NCBI GenBank assembly: GCA_035565775.1
Contig: DATMRW010000014.1
Location: 1 to 64,000, forward strand
Direction: 5' to 3'
From: PRO6 sp035565775
Lineage (GTDB): Bacteria; Pseudomonadota; Alphaproteobacteria; Rhizobiales; Xanthobacteraceae
Length of the DNA: 64,000 nt
Program-made: the position numbers and the translations under genes
Notes under the pieces: model-generated
What the model was told of the DNA's origin: nothing
The model's database searches: none
What the model saw: only the letters and a program-made list of their open reading frames with translations
Shown here: positions 8,064 through 18,912 of the stretch, one piece after another
How positions within the stretch are numbered: the stretch's first letter is position 1
Layout of the letters: each line of letters begins with the position of its first letter

Positions 8064-8861
8064 ATGAAACAGCATGACGATATCGGCATCGAAACAAACG
8101 GGCATGTCGCCACCATCGAGATCCGCCGGCCGCCGTTGAATTTTTTCGACATCGCGCTGATCCGGCAAATCGCCGATGCACTCGACGAGATCGGCGACGA
8201 CATGGCGATCCGCGCCGTGGTTCTGGCGGCGCAGGGCAAGGCGTTTTGCGCGGGCGCCAACTTTGCCGCGCCGCCGGCCGACGGCGAGCCTGAAGATGCC
8301 GATCCAGCCTCCGGCCTTGGCGCGATCAATCACCTTTACCTCGAGGCCGTGCGCATCTTCCGCAGTCCGAAGCCGATCATCGCCGCCGTGCATGGCGCTG
8401 CGATCGGCGGCGGCCTGGGACTTGCGGTATCCGCCGATTTTCGCGTCACCTGCCCGGAGGCGCGCTTTGCCGCGAATTTCACAAGGCTCGGCTTTCATCC
8501 CGGCTTCGGCCTGACGGTGACGCTGCCCGAACTGGTCGGCAAGAACAATGCCGAGCTGATGTTCTATACGAGCCGCCGCGTCACCGGCGAAGAGGCCCTG
8601 CGCATGGGCCTTGCCAATGTGCTGGTGCCGCAGGCGGAGGTGCGCAGCGCTGCGCAAAAGCTCGCGCAGGAGATTGCCGAGTGCTCGCCGCTCGGGCTGC
8701 TCGCGACCCGCGCGACGATGCGCGCCGGCCTTGCCGACCGCGTCGCGGCGGCGACCCATCACGAGCTTGCCGAACAGACGCGGCTGCGCGCCACCGAGGA
8801 TTTTCGCGAGGGCGTGAAGGCGACCGAGGAGCGACGCGCGCCGAATTTCGTCGGGCGCTGA
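8064..8861 (+). CDS. enoyl-CoA hydratase/isomerase (crotonase) family protein with atypical active site
   Basis: 265-residue crotonase-fold CoA enzyme, third gene of the acyl-CoA dehydrogenase operon. Seen: VVLAAQGKAFCAGANF (oxyanion-hole and CoA segment, 52-67) and AAVHGAAIGGGLGLAVSADF (107-126). In rat enoyl-CoA hydratase the two catalytic glutamates lie in GGGCELA and QPEILLG; here the matching residues are Gly119 (GGGLGLA) and Phe139 (NFTRLGF). Both catalytic glutamates are missing, so simple hydration of an enoyl-CoA is doubtful; isomerase, hydrolase, C-C lyase or a non-catalytic role are alternatives. Context still points to CoA-thioester catabolism. Confidence 0.82.
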   Translation: MKQHDDIGIETNGHVATIEIRRPPLNFFDIALIRQIADALDEIGDDMAIRAVVLAAQGKAFCAGANFAAPPADGEPEDADPASGLGAINHLYLEAVRIFRSPKPIIAAVHGAAIGGGLGLAVSADFRVTCPEARFAANFTRLGFHPGFGLTVTLPELVGKNNAELMFYTSRRVTGEEALRMGLANVLVPQAEVRSAAQKLAQEIAECSPLGLLATRATMRAGLADRVAAATHHELAEQTRLRATEDFREGVKATEERRAPNFVGR

Positions 8862-8881
8862 TTGCAGGCTCTTCCGAAAAA

Positions 8882-8910
8882 ATGGCGCGGGCCGATCGGC
8901 CCCGCGCCAT
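8882..8910. terminator. hairpin between convergent transcripts
   Basis: Inverted repeat ATGGCGCGGGCC / GGCCCCGCGCCAT (one-base bulge), loop GATC, immediately after the rightward crotonase gene and before the leftward solute-binding protein. An A-run precedes it on the plus strand, giving a T-run for the leftward transcript, so it most likely terminates the leftward gene and may act both ways. Confidence 0.65.
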
Positions 8911-8945
8911 CATCGTGGTTGTTCTGTCAGTCAGGTCGCAAAAAT

Positions 8946-10166
8946 TTACTTCTTGATCAGCGGGCAGCGCGATGCCGACAGCGGCTGGAAGGCCTGCTCG
9001 CCCGGCACCGTGGCAAGCAGCTTGTAGTAGTCCCAGCGGCCCTTCGATTCCGAAGGCTTCTTCACCTCGAACAGATACATGTCGTGCACCATCCGGCCGT
9101 CCTCCCGGATCTTGCCGTTCTTGGCGAACATGTCGTTGATCGGCGTCTCCTTCATCTTCTTGATGACCGCGGCGGAGTCCGTGGTGCCCGCCGCCTTCAC
9201 CGCCTTGAGGTAGTGCATCACCGAGGAATAGATGCCCGCCTGCGCCGAGGTCGGCGCCCGCTTGGTGCGCTCCATGAACCGCTTGGTGAATGCGCGCGTG
9301 TCGTCGTTCAGATCCCAATAGAATGCTTCCGCGAGCAGCAGTCCCTGCGCGGTCTGCAGGCCGATGCTGTCGATGTCGGAGATGAAGGCGAGCAACGGCG
9401 AGAGCTTCTGCCCGCTCGAAGTCAGGCCGAATTCGGACGCTTGCTTGATCGCGTTGATGGTGTCGCCGCCGGCGTTGGCGAGGCCGATGACTTTGGCCTT
9501 GGAGGCTTGGGCCTGCAGCAGGAAGGATGAGAAGTCCGAGGTGTTCAGAGGATGGCGGACGCCGCCGAGCACCTTGCCGCCCGAGGCCTTCACCACGTTG
9601 GACGTATCCCTTTCAAGATCCTGACCGAAGGCATAGTCGGCGGTGAGGAAAAACCAGGTATCGAGCCCCTGCTTCACCGCAGCCAGTCCGGTGGTGTTGG
9701 CCTGCGCAAAGGTGTCGTAAGCGTAGTGGATCGAATAAGGCCCGCAGGCCTCGTTGGTCAGGCGGATCGAGCCCGGCCCGCTGAACATGATGATCTTGTT
9801 GCGCGCCTTGGCGATCTCGTTGGCCGCAAGCGCCGTCGCCGAGGCCGCGACGTCGACGATCGCCTCGACGCGCTCGTTATCGAACAGTTCGCGCGCCTGC
9901 GTGCCGGCAAGGTCGGCCTTGTTGAGGTGGTCGAGCGCGATGATCTGGATTTTTCGGCCCAGCACCTCGCCGCCAAAATCTTCCGCCGCCATCTTTGCCG
10001 CGGTCTCGCTGCCGGGGCCGGTGATGTCGGCGTAAAGGCCGGACATGTCGAGCAGCGCGCCGAGCTTGAGCGGCGGCGGGGATTGAGCCGGCGCCGCAGT
10101 GGCGGCAACAAGGAGAACCGATGCAGCAAAAGCCGTTGTGATGATCTTCAACAGCGCCTCCCTCAT
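8946..10166 (-). CDS. ABC transporter solute-binding protein, branched-chain amino acid (LivK-like) type
   Basis: Periplasmic binding protein of HAAT/LivK type I fold, 406 aa. Signal peptide: MREALLKII then hydrophobic TAFAASVLLVAATAAPAQS, cleavage likely after APA. Mature start PPLKLGALLDMSGLYADITG is the family beta-strand/ligand loop; YAFGQDLERDTSNVV and GGVRHPLNTSDFSSFLLQAQ lie in the second lobe. C-terminal KGRWDYYKLLATVPGEQAF resembles proteins that bind aromatic or short organic acids rather than leucine, but this is only an impression. Orphan: no permease or ATPase genes adjoin it, so it must serve a transporter encoded elsewhere. Convergent with the acyl-CoA operon. Confidence 0.87.
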   Translation of the reverse strand: MREALLKIITTAFAASVLLVAATAAPAQSPPPLKLGALLDMSGLYADITGPGSETAAKMAAEDFGGEVLGRKIQIIALDHLNKADLAGTQARELFDNERVEAIVDVAASATALAANEIAKARNKIIMFSGPGSIRLTNEACGPYSIHYAYDTFAQANTTGLAAVKQGLDTWFFLTADYAFGQDLERDTSNVVKASGGKVLGGVRHPLNTSDFSSFLLQAQASKAKVIGLANAGGDTINAIKQASEFGLTSSGQKLSPLLAFISDIDSIGLQTAQGLLLAEAFYWDLNDDTRAFTKRFMERTKRAPTSAQAGIYSSVMHYLKAVKAAGTTDSAAVIKKMKETPINDMFAKNGKIREDGRMVHDMYLFEVKKPSESKGRWDYYKLLATVPGEQAFQPLSASRCPLIKK

Positions 10167-10354
10167 GTTTTTTCGCTTCTGTGAGCTTGTTTTATTGTTC
10201 GAGGCCGGGCGTGATTGAGCTCTTCGGCTCCCTGCGCCCGGTTGCCTTGCGCCGGCCAGGGTCAGGCCGCGAAAGGCTCGGGATCATGGCGTAAGGCCAA
10301 TGCGGCGGCAAGCGGCCCGCGCTCCGCGGCATTCGGCATGGGGCAGCAAAGACG

Positions 10355-11200
10355 ATGACGGAGACCGGCCGTGCATCATTGCAGGCGAGACCCATAGCGG
10401 AGCGAATGATTGTGCTCGCCGCCATGATCTTACCTGCCGTTGGGATGCTCTCCCTCATCGCTGCGACGCCTGCCGCCGGTTCGCAGTGTGACCGCTTCGA
10501 GCCGATCGAGGGCGGGGAGGTCGCGGGCGTCATCGACGCCCGCACGGTTCGCCTGCGCGACGGCCGCAGCATCCGCCTCGCCGGGCTCGCGCCGCTGCCC
10601 GAAGGCGAAGGCTTTGAACAGACCGGCCGCGATCTGCTCGGCGTTCTGGCCGACGGCAAGGAGATCATGCTCCACGCCGACAATGCGGCGGGGCTCGAGG
10701 AGCCTGATCGCTACGGCCGCACCCACGCACTCGCCTTTGTCGTCGGCGCGGAGGAGCCGCTGCAGGCGCAACTTCTCGCATCCGGCGGCGGGCTCGCCGC
10801 CGCGGACCTACCGAAACCAGCCTGCAACGCGGAACTCGTCGCCGCGGAAGCGCGCGCCCGCGCGGCGGCGCGCGGCATTTGGACTGTGCCCGGCATCTTA
10901 AAAAACGCACAAAGTGCTGGCGATCTTTTGGCGAGTTTGGGGCAGTTTGCTATAGTCTATGGAACGGTCGTATCGGTGCGCCAGTCGGGCGCCACGATCT
11001 ACCTGAACTTCGGACGGCGCTGGACGCATGATTTTGCGGTGACGATGCCGAGCAAGCTCGCTCCGGCGTTAGGCACAGCCAAAATTCCGGTCATGGCCCT
11101 TGCGAACAAACGGCTGCGTGTGCGTGGCTGGCTCCAGCGGCGCACCGGGTTGCGAATGAAAGTGACCCGAGCCGATCAGATCGAACTTTTGGCAGATTGA
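10355..11200 (+). CDS. thermonuclease-like (SNase-domain) exported protein, degenerate active site
   Basis: 281 aa; hydrophobic N-terminus (MIVLAAMILPAVGMLSLIAA) predicts export. The SNase/OB-fold core runs from about residue 50: GEVAGVIDARTVRLRDGRSI, RLAGLAPLPEGEGFEQTGRD, then EPDRYGRTHALAF. Staphylococcal nuclease uses two Asp for calcium (DGDT, IDAPE) plus Arg/Glu/Arg. Here DGDT reads DART and IDAPE reads LAPLPE, so the calcium site is altered although the second Arg region DRYGRTHA is kept. Catalysis is therefore uncertain. A second ~90-residue domain (YGTVVSVRQSGATIYLNFGR) follows. ATG at 10406 with GGAG upstream is an alternative start. A more canonical paralog lies at 35599. Confidence 0.75.
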   Translation: MTETGRASLQARPIAERMIVLAAMILPAVGMLSLIAATPAAGSQCDRFEPIEGGEVAGVIDARTVRLRDGRSIRLAGLAPLPEGEGFEQTGRDLLGVLADGKEIMLHADNAAGLEEPDRYGRTHALAFVVGAEEPLQAQLLASGGGLAAADLPKPACNAELVAAEARARAAARGIWTVPGILKNAQSAGDLLASLGQFAIVYGTVVSVRQSGATIYLNFGRRWTHDFAVTMPSKLAPALGTAKIPVMALANKRLRVRGWLQRRTGLRMKVTRADQIELLAD

Positions 11201-11395
11201 ATGTTCTGCCGAATGCAGCTTGGCGATTGAAAGAGGTCTTGAACCGATTGGGCTGAACTTCGATTTCTAGCGCTGCCGCAAGCCGGCTGGCCGTCCCGAA
11301 AGGACGCGCGAGCCGGTTAATTTGTCGGAACCGGCGGGATAAGCCGGCGATGCGCGCCAGAAGGAGGCGCCGCAAAGTCTGAAACGAGAGCAACC

Positions 11396-12898
11396 GTGAC
11401 CAAAGGTAGGTTTGTGATCAGCACCGCGACCGCGCCCCGGCGAACGCCGAAGAGCGCGCTGCTGGCGCTTGGTCTTGCGGTCGCCCTCGGCGGCTGCGCC
11501 AATCTCGGCCGGTTCGCCACGCTGGAACCGGCGAGCGCGCCGGCAAAGTCGGCCAAACCCGCGGCGGCTCCGGCGCAATTGTCGGCCGTGGAGCAAGAGC
11601 ATCAGCGCATCCTGTCGTCCTATGGCGGCAGCTACACCGACCCGCGGCTGGAGGCCCTGATCACCCGCGCGGTCGAACGCCTGGTGGCCGCATCGGACCG
11701 GCCCGACCTGCACTACAAAGTCACCATCCTCAATTCCGGCGCGGTCAACGCCTTCGCGCTGCCGACCGGCAAACTCTATGTCACCCGCGGCCTTTTGGCT
11801 CTCGCCAACGACACTTCGGAACTGTCGTCGGTGCTCGCGCACGAGATGGCGCACGTCCTCGCCAAGCACGCCGCGATCCGCGAGGAACAGGCGCGGCAGG
11901 CGGCCGTGGTCACGCGCGTCGTCGCCGACATGGGCAACGACCCCGATCTCACCGCGCTCGCGCTCGCCAAGTCAAAGCTCTCGATGGCGAGTTTTTCGCG
12001 CGCGCAGGAGTTCGAGGCCGACGGCATCGGCGTCGGCATTGCGACGCGGGCCAATTTCGACCCCTACGGCGCCGCCCGATTCCTCACCGCAATGGGCCGC
12101 AATGCCGAGCTGAAGGCCGGCCGGTCCGGGATCGATCCGCGCTCGCAGGACTTTTTGTCGACCCATCCGGCGACGCCCGAGCGGGTGCAGAACGCCCAAA
12201 ACATCGCGCGGCAGTATCAGGGCCCGACCGACGGCGGGCGCGAGCGCGAGGCCTATCTCGCGGCGATCAACAATCTCGTCTACGGCGAGGACCCGAGCGA
12301 GGGCTTTGTCCGCGGCCGCCGCTTCCTGCACCCCAAGCTCGGCTTCACCTTCCAGGCGGCCGAAGGCTATACGCTCGACAACACCGCGCAGGCAGTGATC
12401 GGCGTGCGCGCGGGCGGCCAGCAGGCGATGCGGTTCGACGTCGTGCGGGTGCCGGCCGACCAGCAGCTCACGGACTACCTGTCGTCGGGCTGGATGGAAA
12501 ATGTCGATAAAAACACGGCGGAAAACCTGACCATCAACGGCTTTCCCGCCGCCACTGCGATCGCGACCGGCGATCAGTGGGAATTCCGGGTCTATGCGCT
12601 GCGCTTTGGCAGCGACGTCTACCGGTTCATCTTTGCGAGCAAGGGCAAGGCCGGCATTCACGACCGCCACTTCCGCGAGATCGTGAACTCGTTCCGGCGG
12701 CTTTCGCTCGCGGAAATCGACGCGACGCGCCCCCTGCGCATCAGAATCGCCACCGCGCAGCCGGGCGACACAGTGGAAACCATGGCCCACCGGATGGCCG
12801 ACGTGGATCAGCCGGTCGAGCGCTTTCGCATGCTCAACGGCCTCGGCCCCAAGGACGTGTTGAGGCCCGGCGATCAGGTGAAGCTGGTGGTCGAGTGA
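11396..12898 (+). CDS. M48-family zinc metalloprotease lipoprotein (BepA/YfgC-like) with LysM-like tail
   Basis: Envelope protease, 500 aa with GTG at 11396 (an in-frame GTG at 11414 would also keep the signal). Lipobox ALGLAVALGGC puts the lipidated Cys at residue 34. Peptidase_M48 core: VLAHEMAHVLAKHAAIREE with HExxH at 149-153 and the third zinc ligand Glu207 in AQEFEADGIG. The last ~55 residues (AQPGDTVETMAHRMADVD ... LNGLGPKDVLRPGDQVKLV) look like a LysM peptidoglycan-binding motif. BepA-type proteins assist or degrade outer-membrane proteins at the Bam/Lpt machinery, which is the probable role. Stands alone between the nuclease-like gene and the TonB receptor. Confidence 0.87.
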   Translation: MTKGRFVISTATAPRRTPKSALLALGLAVALGGCANLGRFATLEPASAPAKSAKPAAAPAQLSAVEQEHQRILSSYGGSYTDPRLEALITRAVERLVAASDRPDLHYKVTILNSGAVNAFALPTGKLYVTRGLLALANDTSELSSVLAHEMAHVLAKHAAIREEQARQAAVVTRVVADMGNDPDLTALALAKSKLSMASFSRAQEFEADGIGVGIATRANFDPYGAARFLTAMGRNAELKAGRSGIDPRSQDFLSTHPATPERVQNAQNIARQYQGPTDGGREREAYLAAINNLVYGEDPSEGFVRGRRFLHPKLGFTFQAAEGYTLDNTAQAVIGVRAGGQQAMRFDVVRVPADQQLTDYLSSGWMENVDKNTAENLTINGFPAATAIATGDQWEFRVYALRFGSDVYRFIFASKGKAGIHDRHFREIVNSFRRLSLAEIDATRPLRIRIATAQPGDTVETMAHRMADVDQPVERFRMLNGLGPKDVLRPGDQVKLVVE

Positions 12899-13032
12899 CC
12901 ACCTAGCGCCCGTGCGCCCGGCAGGGCCCGCTTTTGCGGCGGGTAAATCCTTCTAAACCTCACGTATCCACACCTCTCCTGCGCCTGTCGCCGGGAAAGC
13001 CCCGGTCCATCTGCAGTCGAAACTGGCCGCTC

Positions 13033-13093
13033 TTGCAAATTAGTTGCAACTAGCGCATGGTCATTTTGCGAATGAGTTGCAAAATTAGTTGCA
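13033..13093. promoter_or_regulatory. three TTGCAA-N5-TTGCAA type operator-like repeats
   Basis: TTGCAAATTAGTTGCAA (13033-13049), TTGCGAATGAGTTGCAA (13066-13082) and TTGCAAAATTAGTTGCAG (13077-13094; overlaps the second). TTGCAA is self-complementary, so each copy is also an imperfect palindrome. The first two start 33 bases apart, three helical turns. They lie directly upstream of the TonB receptor gene, ending 18 bases before the first ATG. This looks like the operator of a dimeric metal-responsive regulator; a Fur-superfamily protein is my guess and is not demonstrated. Confidence 0.6.
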
Positions 13094-13111
13094 GAAAGGC
13101 TTTGGGCTCGG

Positions 13112-15343
13112 ATGGTTGCGTTTGGTGGGGAGCGTGCGCGCGGGGGTGCGGCACATGGGGGTTCGGCTAGCGGACATCAGGAAGGCGAACTTTTGGCAGG
13201 GACGGTTTGCGACCGGCATGGCGATGCCGCGCCAAGCCACGCCCGGTTCCTGCGGTCGCGAAAGGCGACAAGCGCCCTTCATGCCGCGGGCTTCATGGCG
13301 GTCAGCGCCCTGTGCGGCACCCTCGCCTCGCCCGCCTTCGCCCAGTCTCTGGACCTCGGCGAGATCGTCGTCTCCTCGCCATGGTGGGAAAACGCGGCGA
13401 CCAATCACGCCAGCACCGCCAACTCGGTGACGGCGGTCTCGGCGCAGGAGACCTTGAGCAAGGGCGCCGCCTCGCTCGGCGATTCGCTCGGCACCCTGCC
13501 CGGCGTGTCGGCGACGTCGTTCTCGCCCGTCGCCAGCCGTCCGGTGATCCGTGGCCTCGGCGGCTTTCGCGTACGCACGCAGGAGAACGGCATCGGCTCC
13601 CACGACATGGCCAATCTCGGCGAGGATCACGCCGTCACGATCGACCCGCTGGCGGCCGGCCAGATTGAGGTCATTCGCGGCCCCGGCACGCTGCGCTACG
13701 GCTCGCAGGCGATCGGCGGCGTGGTCAGCTCGTCGAACCGCCGCATCCCCACCGCTATTCCCGAAAACGGCGTCGCCTTCGAGACCCGCGGCGGCTTCAC
13801 CAGCGTCAATCAGGGGCGCGACGGCGCGGTCGCGCTCGATGCCGGCGGCGGCAATTTTGCCATCCATGCCGATGCGTTCAAGCGGCAGGCGAACGACTAC
13901 AGCACCCCCGACGGCGTGCAGAAAAACTCCAGCTACCGCGCCGACGGCTACAGCCTCGGCGGCGCGTATCTGTTTCAGGATGGCTTCATCGGTCTGTCTT
14001 ACCAGTCCAACAAGATGACCTATTTCATCCCCGGCTTCGCCTCGGCCGAGGAACGCAACCACATCGATCTGCGGCAGGACAAATGGTCGAGCCGCGGCGA
14101 ATGGCGGGTCGGCGAAAAGGGCATCGACACCATCCGATACTGGCTCGGCTTCACCGACTACAAGCACGACGAAATCAACATCATCGACGGCATCAAGGAA
14201 ATCGGTTCGAAATTCAGGAACAAGGAGATCGAATCCCGCGTCGAGATTTCGCACCTGCCGGTCGCAACCGCCTGGGGCGAACTGCGCGGCACCGCCGGGC
14301 TGCAGTGGGGCAAGCGGAATCTCTCGGTCGCAGGCGCAACGGAAGAACTTTTGTCGCCGGCCCGCGCGCAAAATCTCGCCGCGTTCGTGTTCGAGGAATT
14401 GCAGCTCACCCAGACGCTGCGCGCGCAAGCGGCGATCCGGATTGAGAAGACCAATATCACCGGCACCGGCGCAAGCTTTCCGGCGAACTATCTGCCGCCG
14501 CCCGATGAGCCCACCCTGTTTCCCGTCAATCGCGACTTTGCCCCGATCAGCGTGAGCGCAGGTCTCGTCCATGAGCTGCCGCACGACATATTCGCGCGCC
14601 TCACGGTGCAGCATGTCGAGCGTTCGCCCGATCCGATCGAGATGTTTTACAAGGGCCCGCACGACACGCCGCGCACCTTCGAGATCGGCGACCCGAACAT
14701 GACCATCGAGAAGGCCGACACGATCGAGATCGGCTTCAAGCGGGCCAAGGGCGACACCCGCTTCGAGGCGTCGGCCTATTACACAAAGTACCAAAACTTC
14801 ATCTACAAGAACTTCACCGGCATCCTCTGCGGCGACACGTTCGAATCCTGCGGCCAGCCGGGCGCGACATTCGACCAGATCATCTATTCGCAGCGCGACG
14901 CGACCTTCTTCGGCGGCGAGCTTGCGCTCGAGCACGACGTCGCACGGATCGGCGCCGGCGTCTGGGGCGTGGAAGCACAGTATGACTTTGTGCGCGCGAC
15001 TTTTGCCGACGGCAGCTCTGTGCCGAAAATTCCGCCGCACCGGCTCGGCGGCGGCGCCTACTATCGTGACGAGAACTGGACGGCACGCGTCAATCTGCTG
15101 CACGCCTTCGCCCAGAACAATACCGGCGCGTTCGAGACGCCGACGGCGGCCTTCAACCTGCTCAACGCCGAGCTCGCCTACACGACCAGGCTGCCGCAGG
15201 GCCACCACCTGCGCGAGTTCACCGTCGGCCTCAAGGGCGAGAACCTCCTGAACGAGCGCATCCGCCTGCATCAATCCTATAAGAAGGACGAAGTTCTGCA
15301 GCCCGGGCTGAATGTCCGCCTGTTTGCGTCAGCAAAGTTCTGA
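13112..15343 (+). CDS. TonB-dependent outer-membrane receptor, ZnuD-like
   Basis: Outer-membrane active transporter, 743 aa as drawn. Signal sequence FMAVSALCGTLASPAFA ends about residue 77; the mature protein begins QSLDLGEIVVSSPW (TonB-box region). Plug domain: SLGDSLGTLPGVSATSFSPV, SRPVIRGLGGFRVRTQENGI, DHAVTIDPLAAGQIEVIRGP and LRYGSQAIGGVVSS, a pattern that follows the zinc receptor ZnuD. The barrel fills the rest and ends in the consensus aromatic NVRLFASAKF. The start is uncertain: the first ~45 residues are not signal-like, so translation may begin at an alternative codon further in. Zinc, or another metal or chelate, is the likely substrate; the operator-like repeats upstream fit metal control. 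No znuABC genes adjoin it. Confidence 0.82.
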   Translation: MVAFGGERARGGAAHGGSASGHQEGELLAGTVCDRHGDAAPSHARFLRSRKATSALHAAGFMAVSALCGTLASPAFAQSLDLGEIVVSSPWWENAATNHASTANSVTAVSAQETLSKGAASLGDSLGTLPGVSATSFSPVASRPVIRGLGGFRVRTQENGIGSHDMANLGEDHAVTIDPLAAGQIEVIRGPGTLRYGSQAIGGVVSSSNRRIPTAIPENGVAFETRGGFTSVNQGRDGAVALDAGGGNFAIHADAFKRQANDYSTPDGVQKNSSYRADGYSLGGAYLFQDGFIGLSYQSNKMTYFIPGFASAEERNHIDLRQDKWSSRGEWRVGEKGIDTIRYWLGFTDYKHDEINIIDGIKEIGSKFRNKEIESRVEISHLPVATAWGELRGTAGLQWGKRNLSVAGATEELLSPARAQNLAAFVFEELQLTQTLRAQAAIRIEKTNITGTGASFPANYLPPPDEPTLFPVNRDFAPISVSAGLVHELPHDIFARLTVQHVERSPDPIEMFYKGPHDTPRTFEIGDPNMTIEKADTIEIGFKRAKGDTRFEASAYYTKYQNFIYKNFTGILCGDTFESCGQPGATFDQIIYSQRDATFFGGELALEHDVARIGAGVWGVEAQYDFVRATFADGSSVPKIPPHRLGGGAYYRDENWTARVNLLHAFAQNNTGAFETPTAAFNLLNAELAYTTRLPQGHHLREFTVGLKGENLLNERIRLHQSYKKDEVLQPGLNVRLFASAKF

Positions 15344-15370
15344 CGCAGCCGTTCGCAGGATCAGACAAGC

Positions 15371-15401
15371 AAAAAGGCCGGGAAAATTCCCGGCCTTTTT
15401 T
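15371..15401. terminator. strong bidirectional terminator between TonB receptor and secA
   Basis: Perfect inverted repeat AAAAAGGCCGGGAA / TTCCCGGCCTTTTT with a tiny loop, flanked by A-run on the left and T-run on the right. It lies between the stop codons of two convergent genes and can act on both strands. Confidence 0.88.
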
Positions 15402-15420
15402 CATTCTTGCTGCAAGCGCC

Positions 15421-18267
<2,847 letters not shown>

Positions 18268-18912
18268 CTAAGTTCCTGTCCTTGCAGCTAGGCGCGATGC
18301 CGAAAAGCCGCGACCCGTACTCATCAATTCAATGTGACACCCTGGGTTGACGCTTCCGGTATCCGAGACGACCGGGGGTCATCGATCGGCAGACAGGCGA
18401 GCCCAAAGTGTCGAACAAAGGCAGTAGGTTATGGCGCATTCCGCCATAGCTAGCGCCACGAGAAAGGCCGATGCTTTGCCAGCGACGGCCCCTGACGCGG
18501 AGAGATATGGCCGCACCCTAGGCTTGTCAACGGCGCTCACTCTGAAAGAACTCCATGATTTTGACAGACTTTCCCGCTGCAAAACCGGTCGCGGCAGGTT
18601 TTGCAGCGCGCCTGTCGCGAACGGTCCGGCCGGTGATCCGGCCTGCGGCGCGGCCGGGGAGAAGATGAGAAGCGACATAGGCCGATCAAGAGGGCGGAAT
18701 TTTGGATGTGCAGGTGAACCACAACCACATCCCGATCACGAGACCCGCCACCGATGAACCGGCGCGGGAAGCCGCCATCCGGCAATGAATCCGGTCATGC
18801 CGCTGCCAGCGACAACTCTTCTCACCGCCCGAACCAACTCTCTGTTGCCAACCTTGAACCGTTGCGCGAGTGTCGCGCCGACTCACTGTTCCATTCCGAG
18901 CAAGGATCATTC
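18268..18912. other. 0.6-kb spacer between secA and the parvulin gene, two hairpins
   Basis: No gene I can support. It must hold the divergent promoters of secA and the parvulin gene. A perfect 11-bp inverted repeat, GCTGCAAAACC (18576-18586) and GGTTTTGCAGC (18597-18607), is followed by a second GC-rich one, GGCCGG..CCGGCC around 18626-18641. Short open frames in both directions have no recognisable domain and no good ribosome sites. The length and structure would suit a long structured leader or a small RNA. Confidence 0.5.

Noticed and set aside
13085..15274. 729-codon minus-strand open frame opposite the TonB receptor
   Set aside because: Its third-position bias is the mirror of the receptor gene, it has no domain and no ribosome site; it is a GC-rich shadow.
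18431..18757. Short frames on both strands in the secA-parvulin spacer, including a 30-residue peptide with one helix
   Set aside because: No ribosome site and no recognisable family; kept as non-coding.
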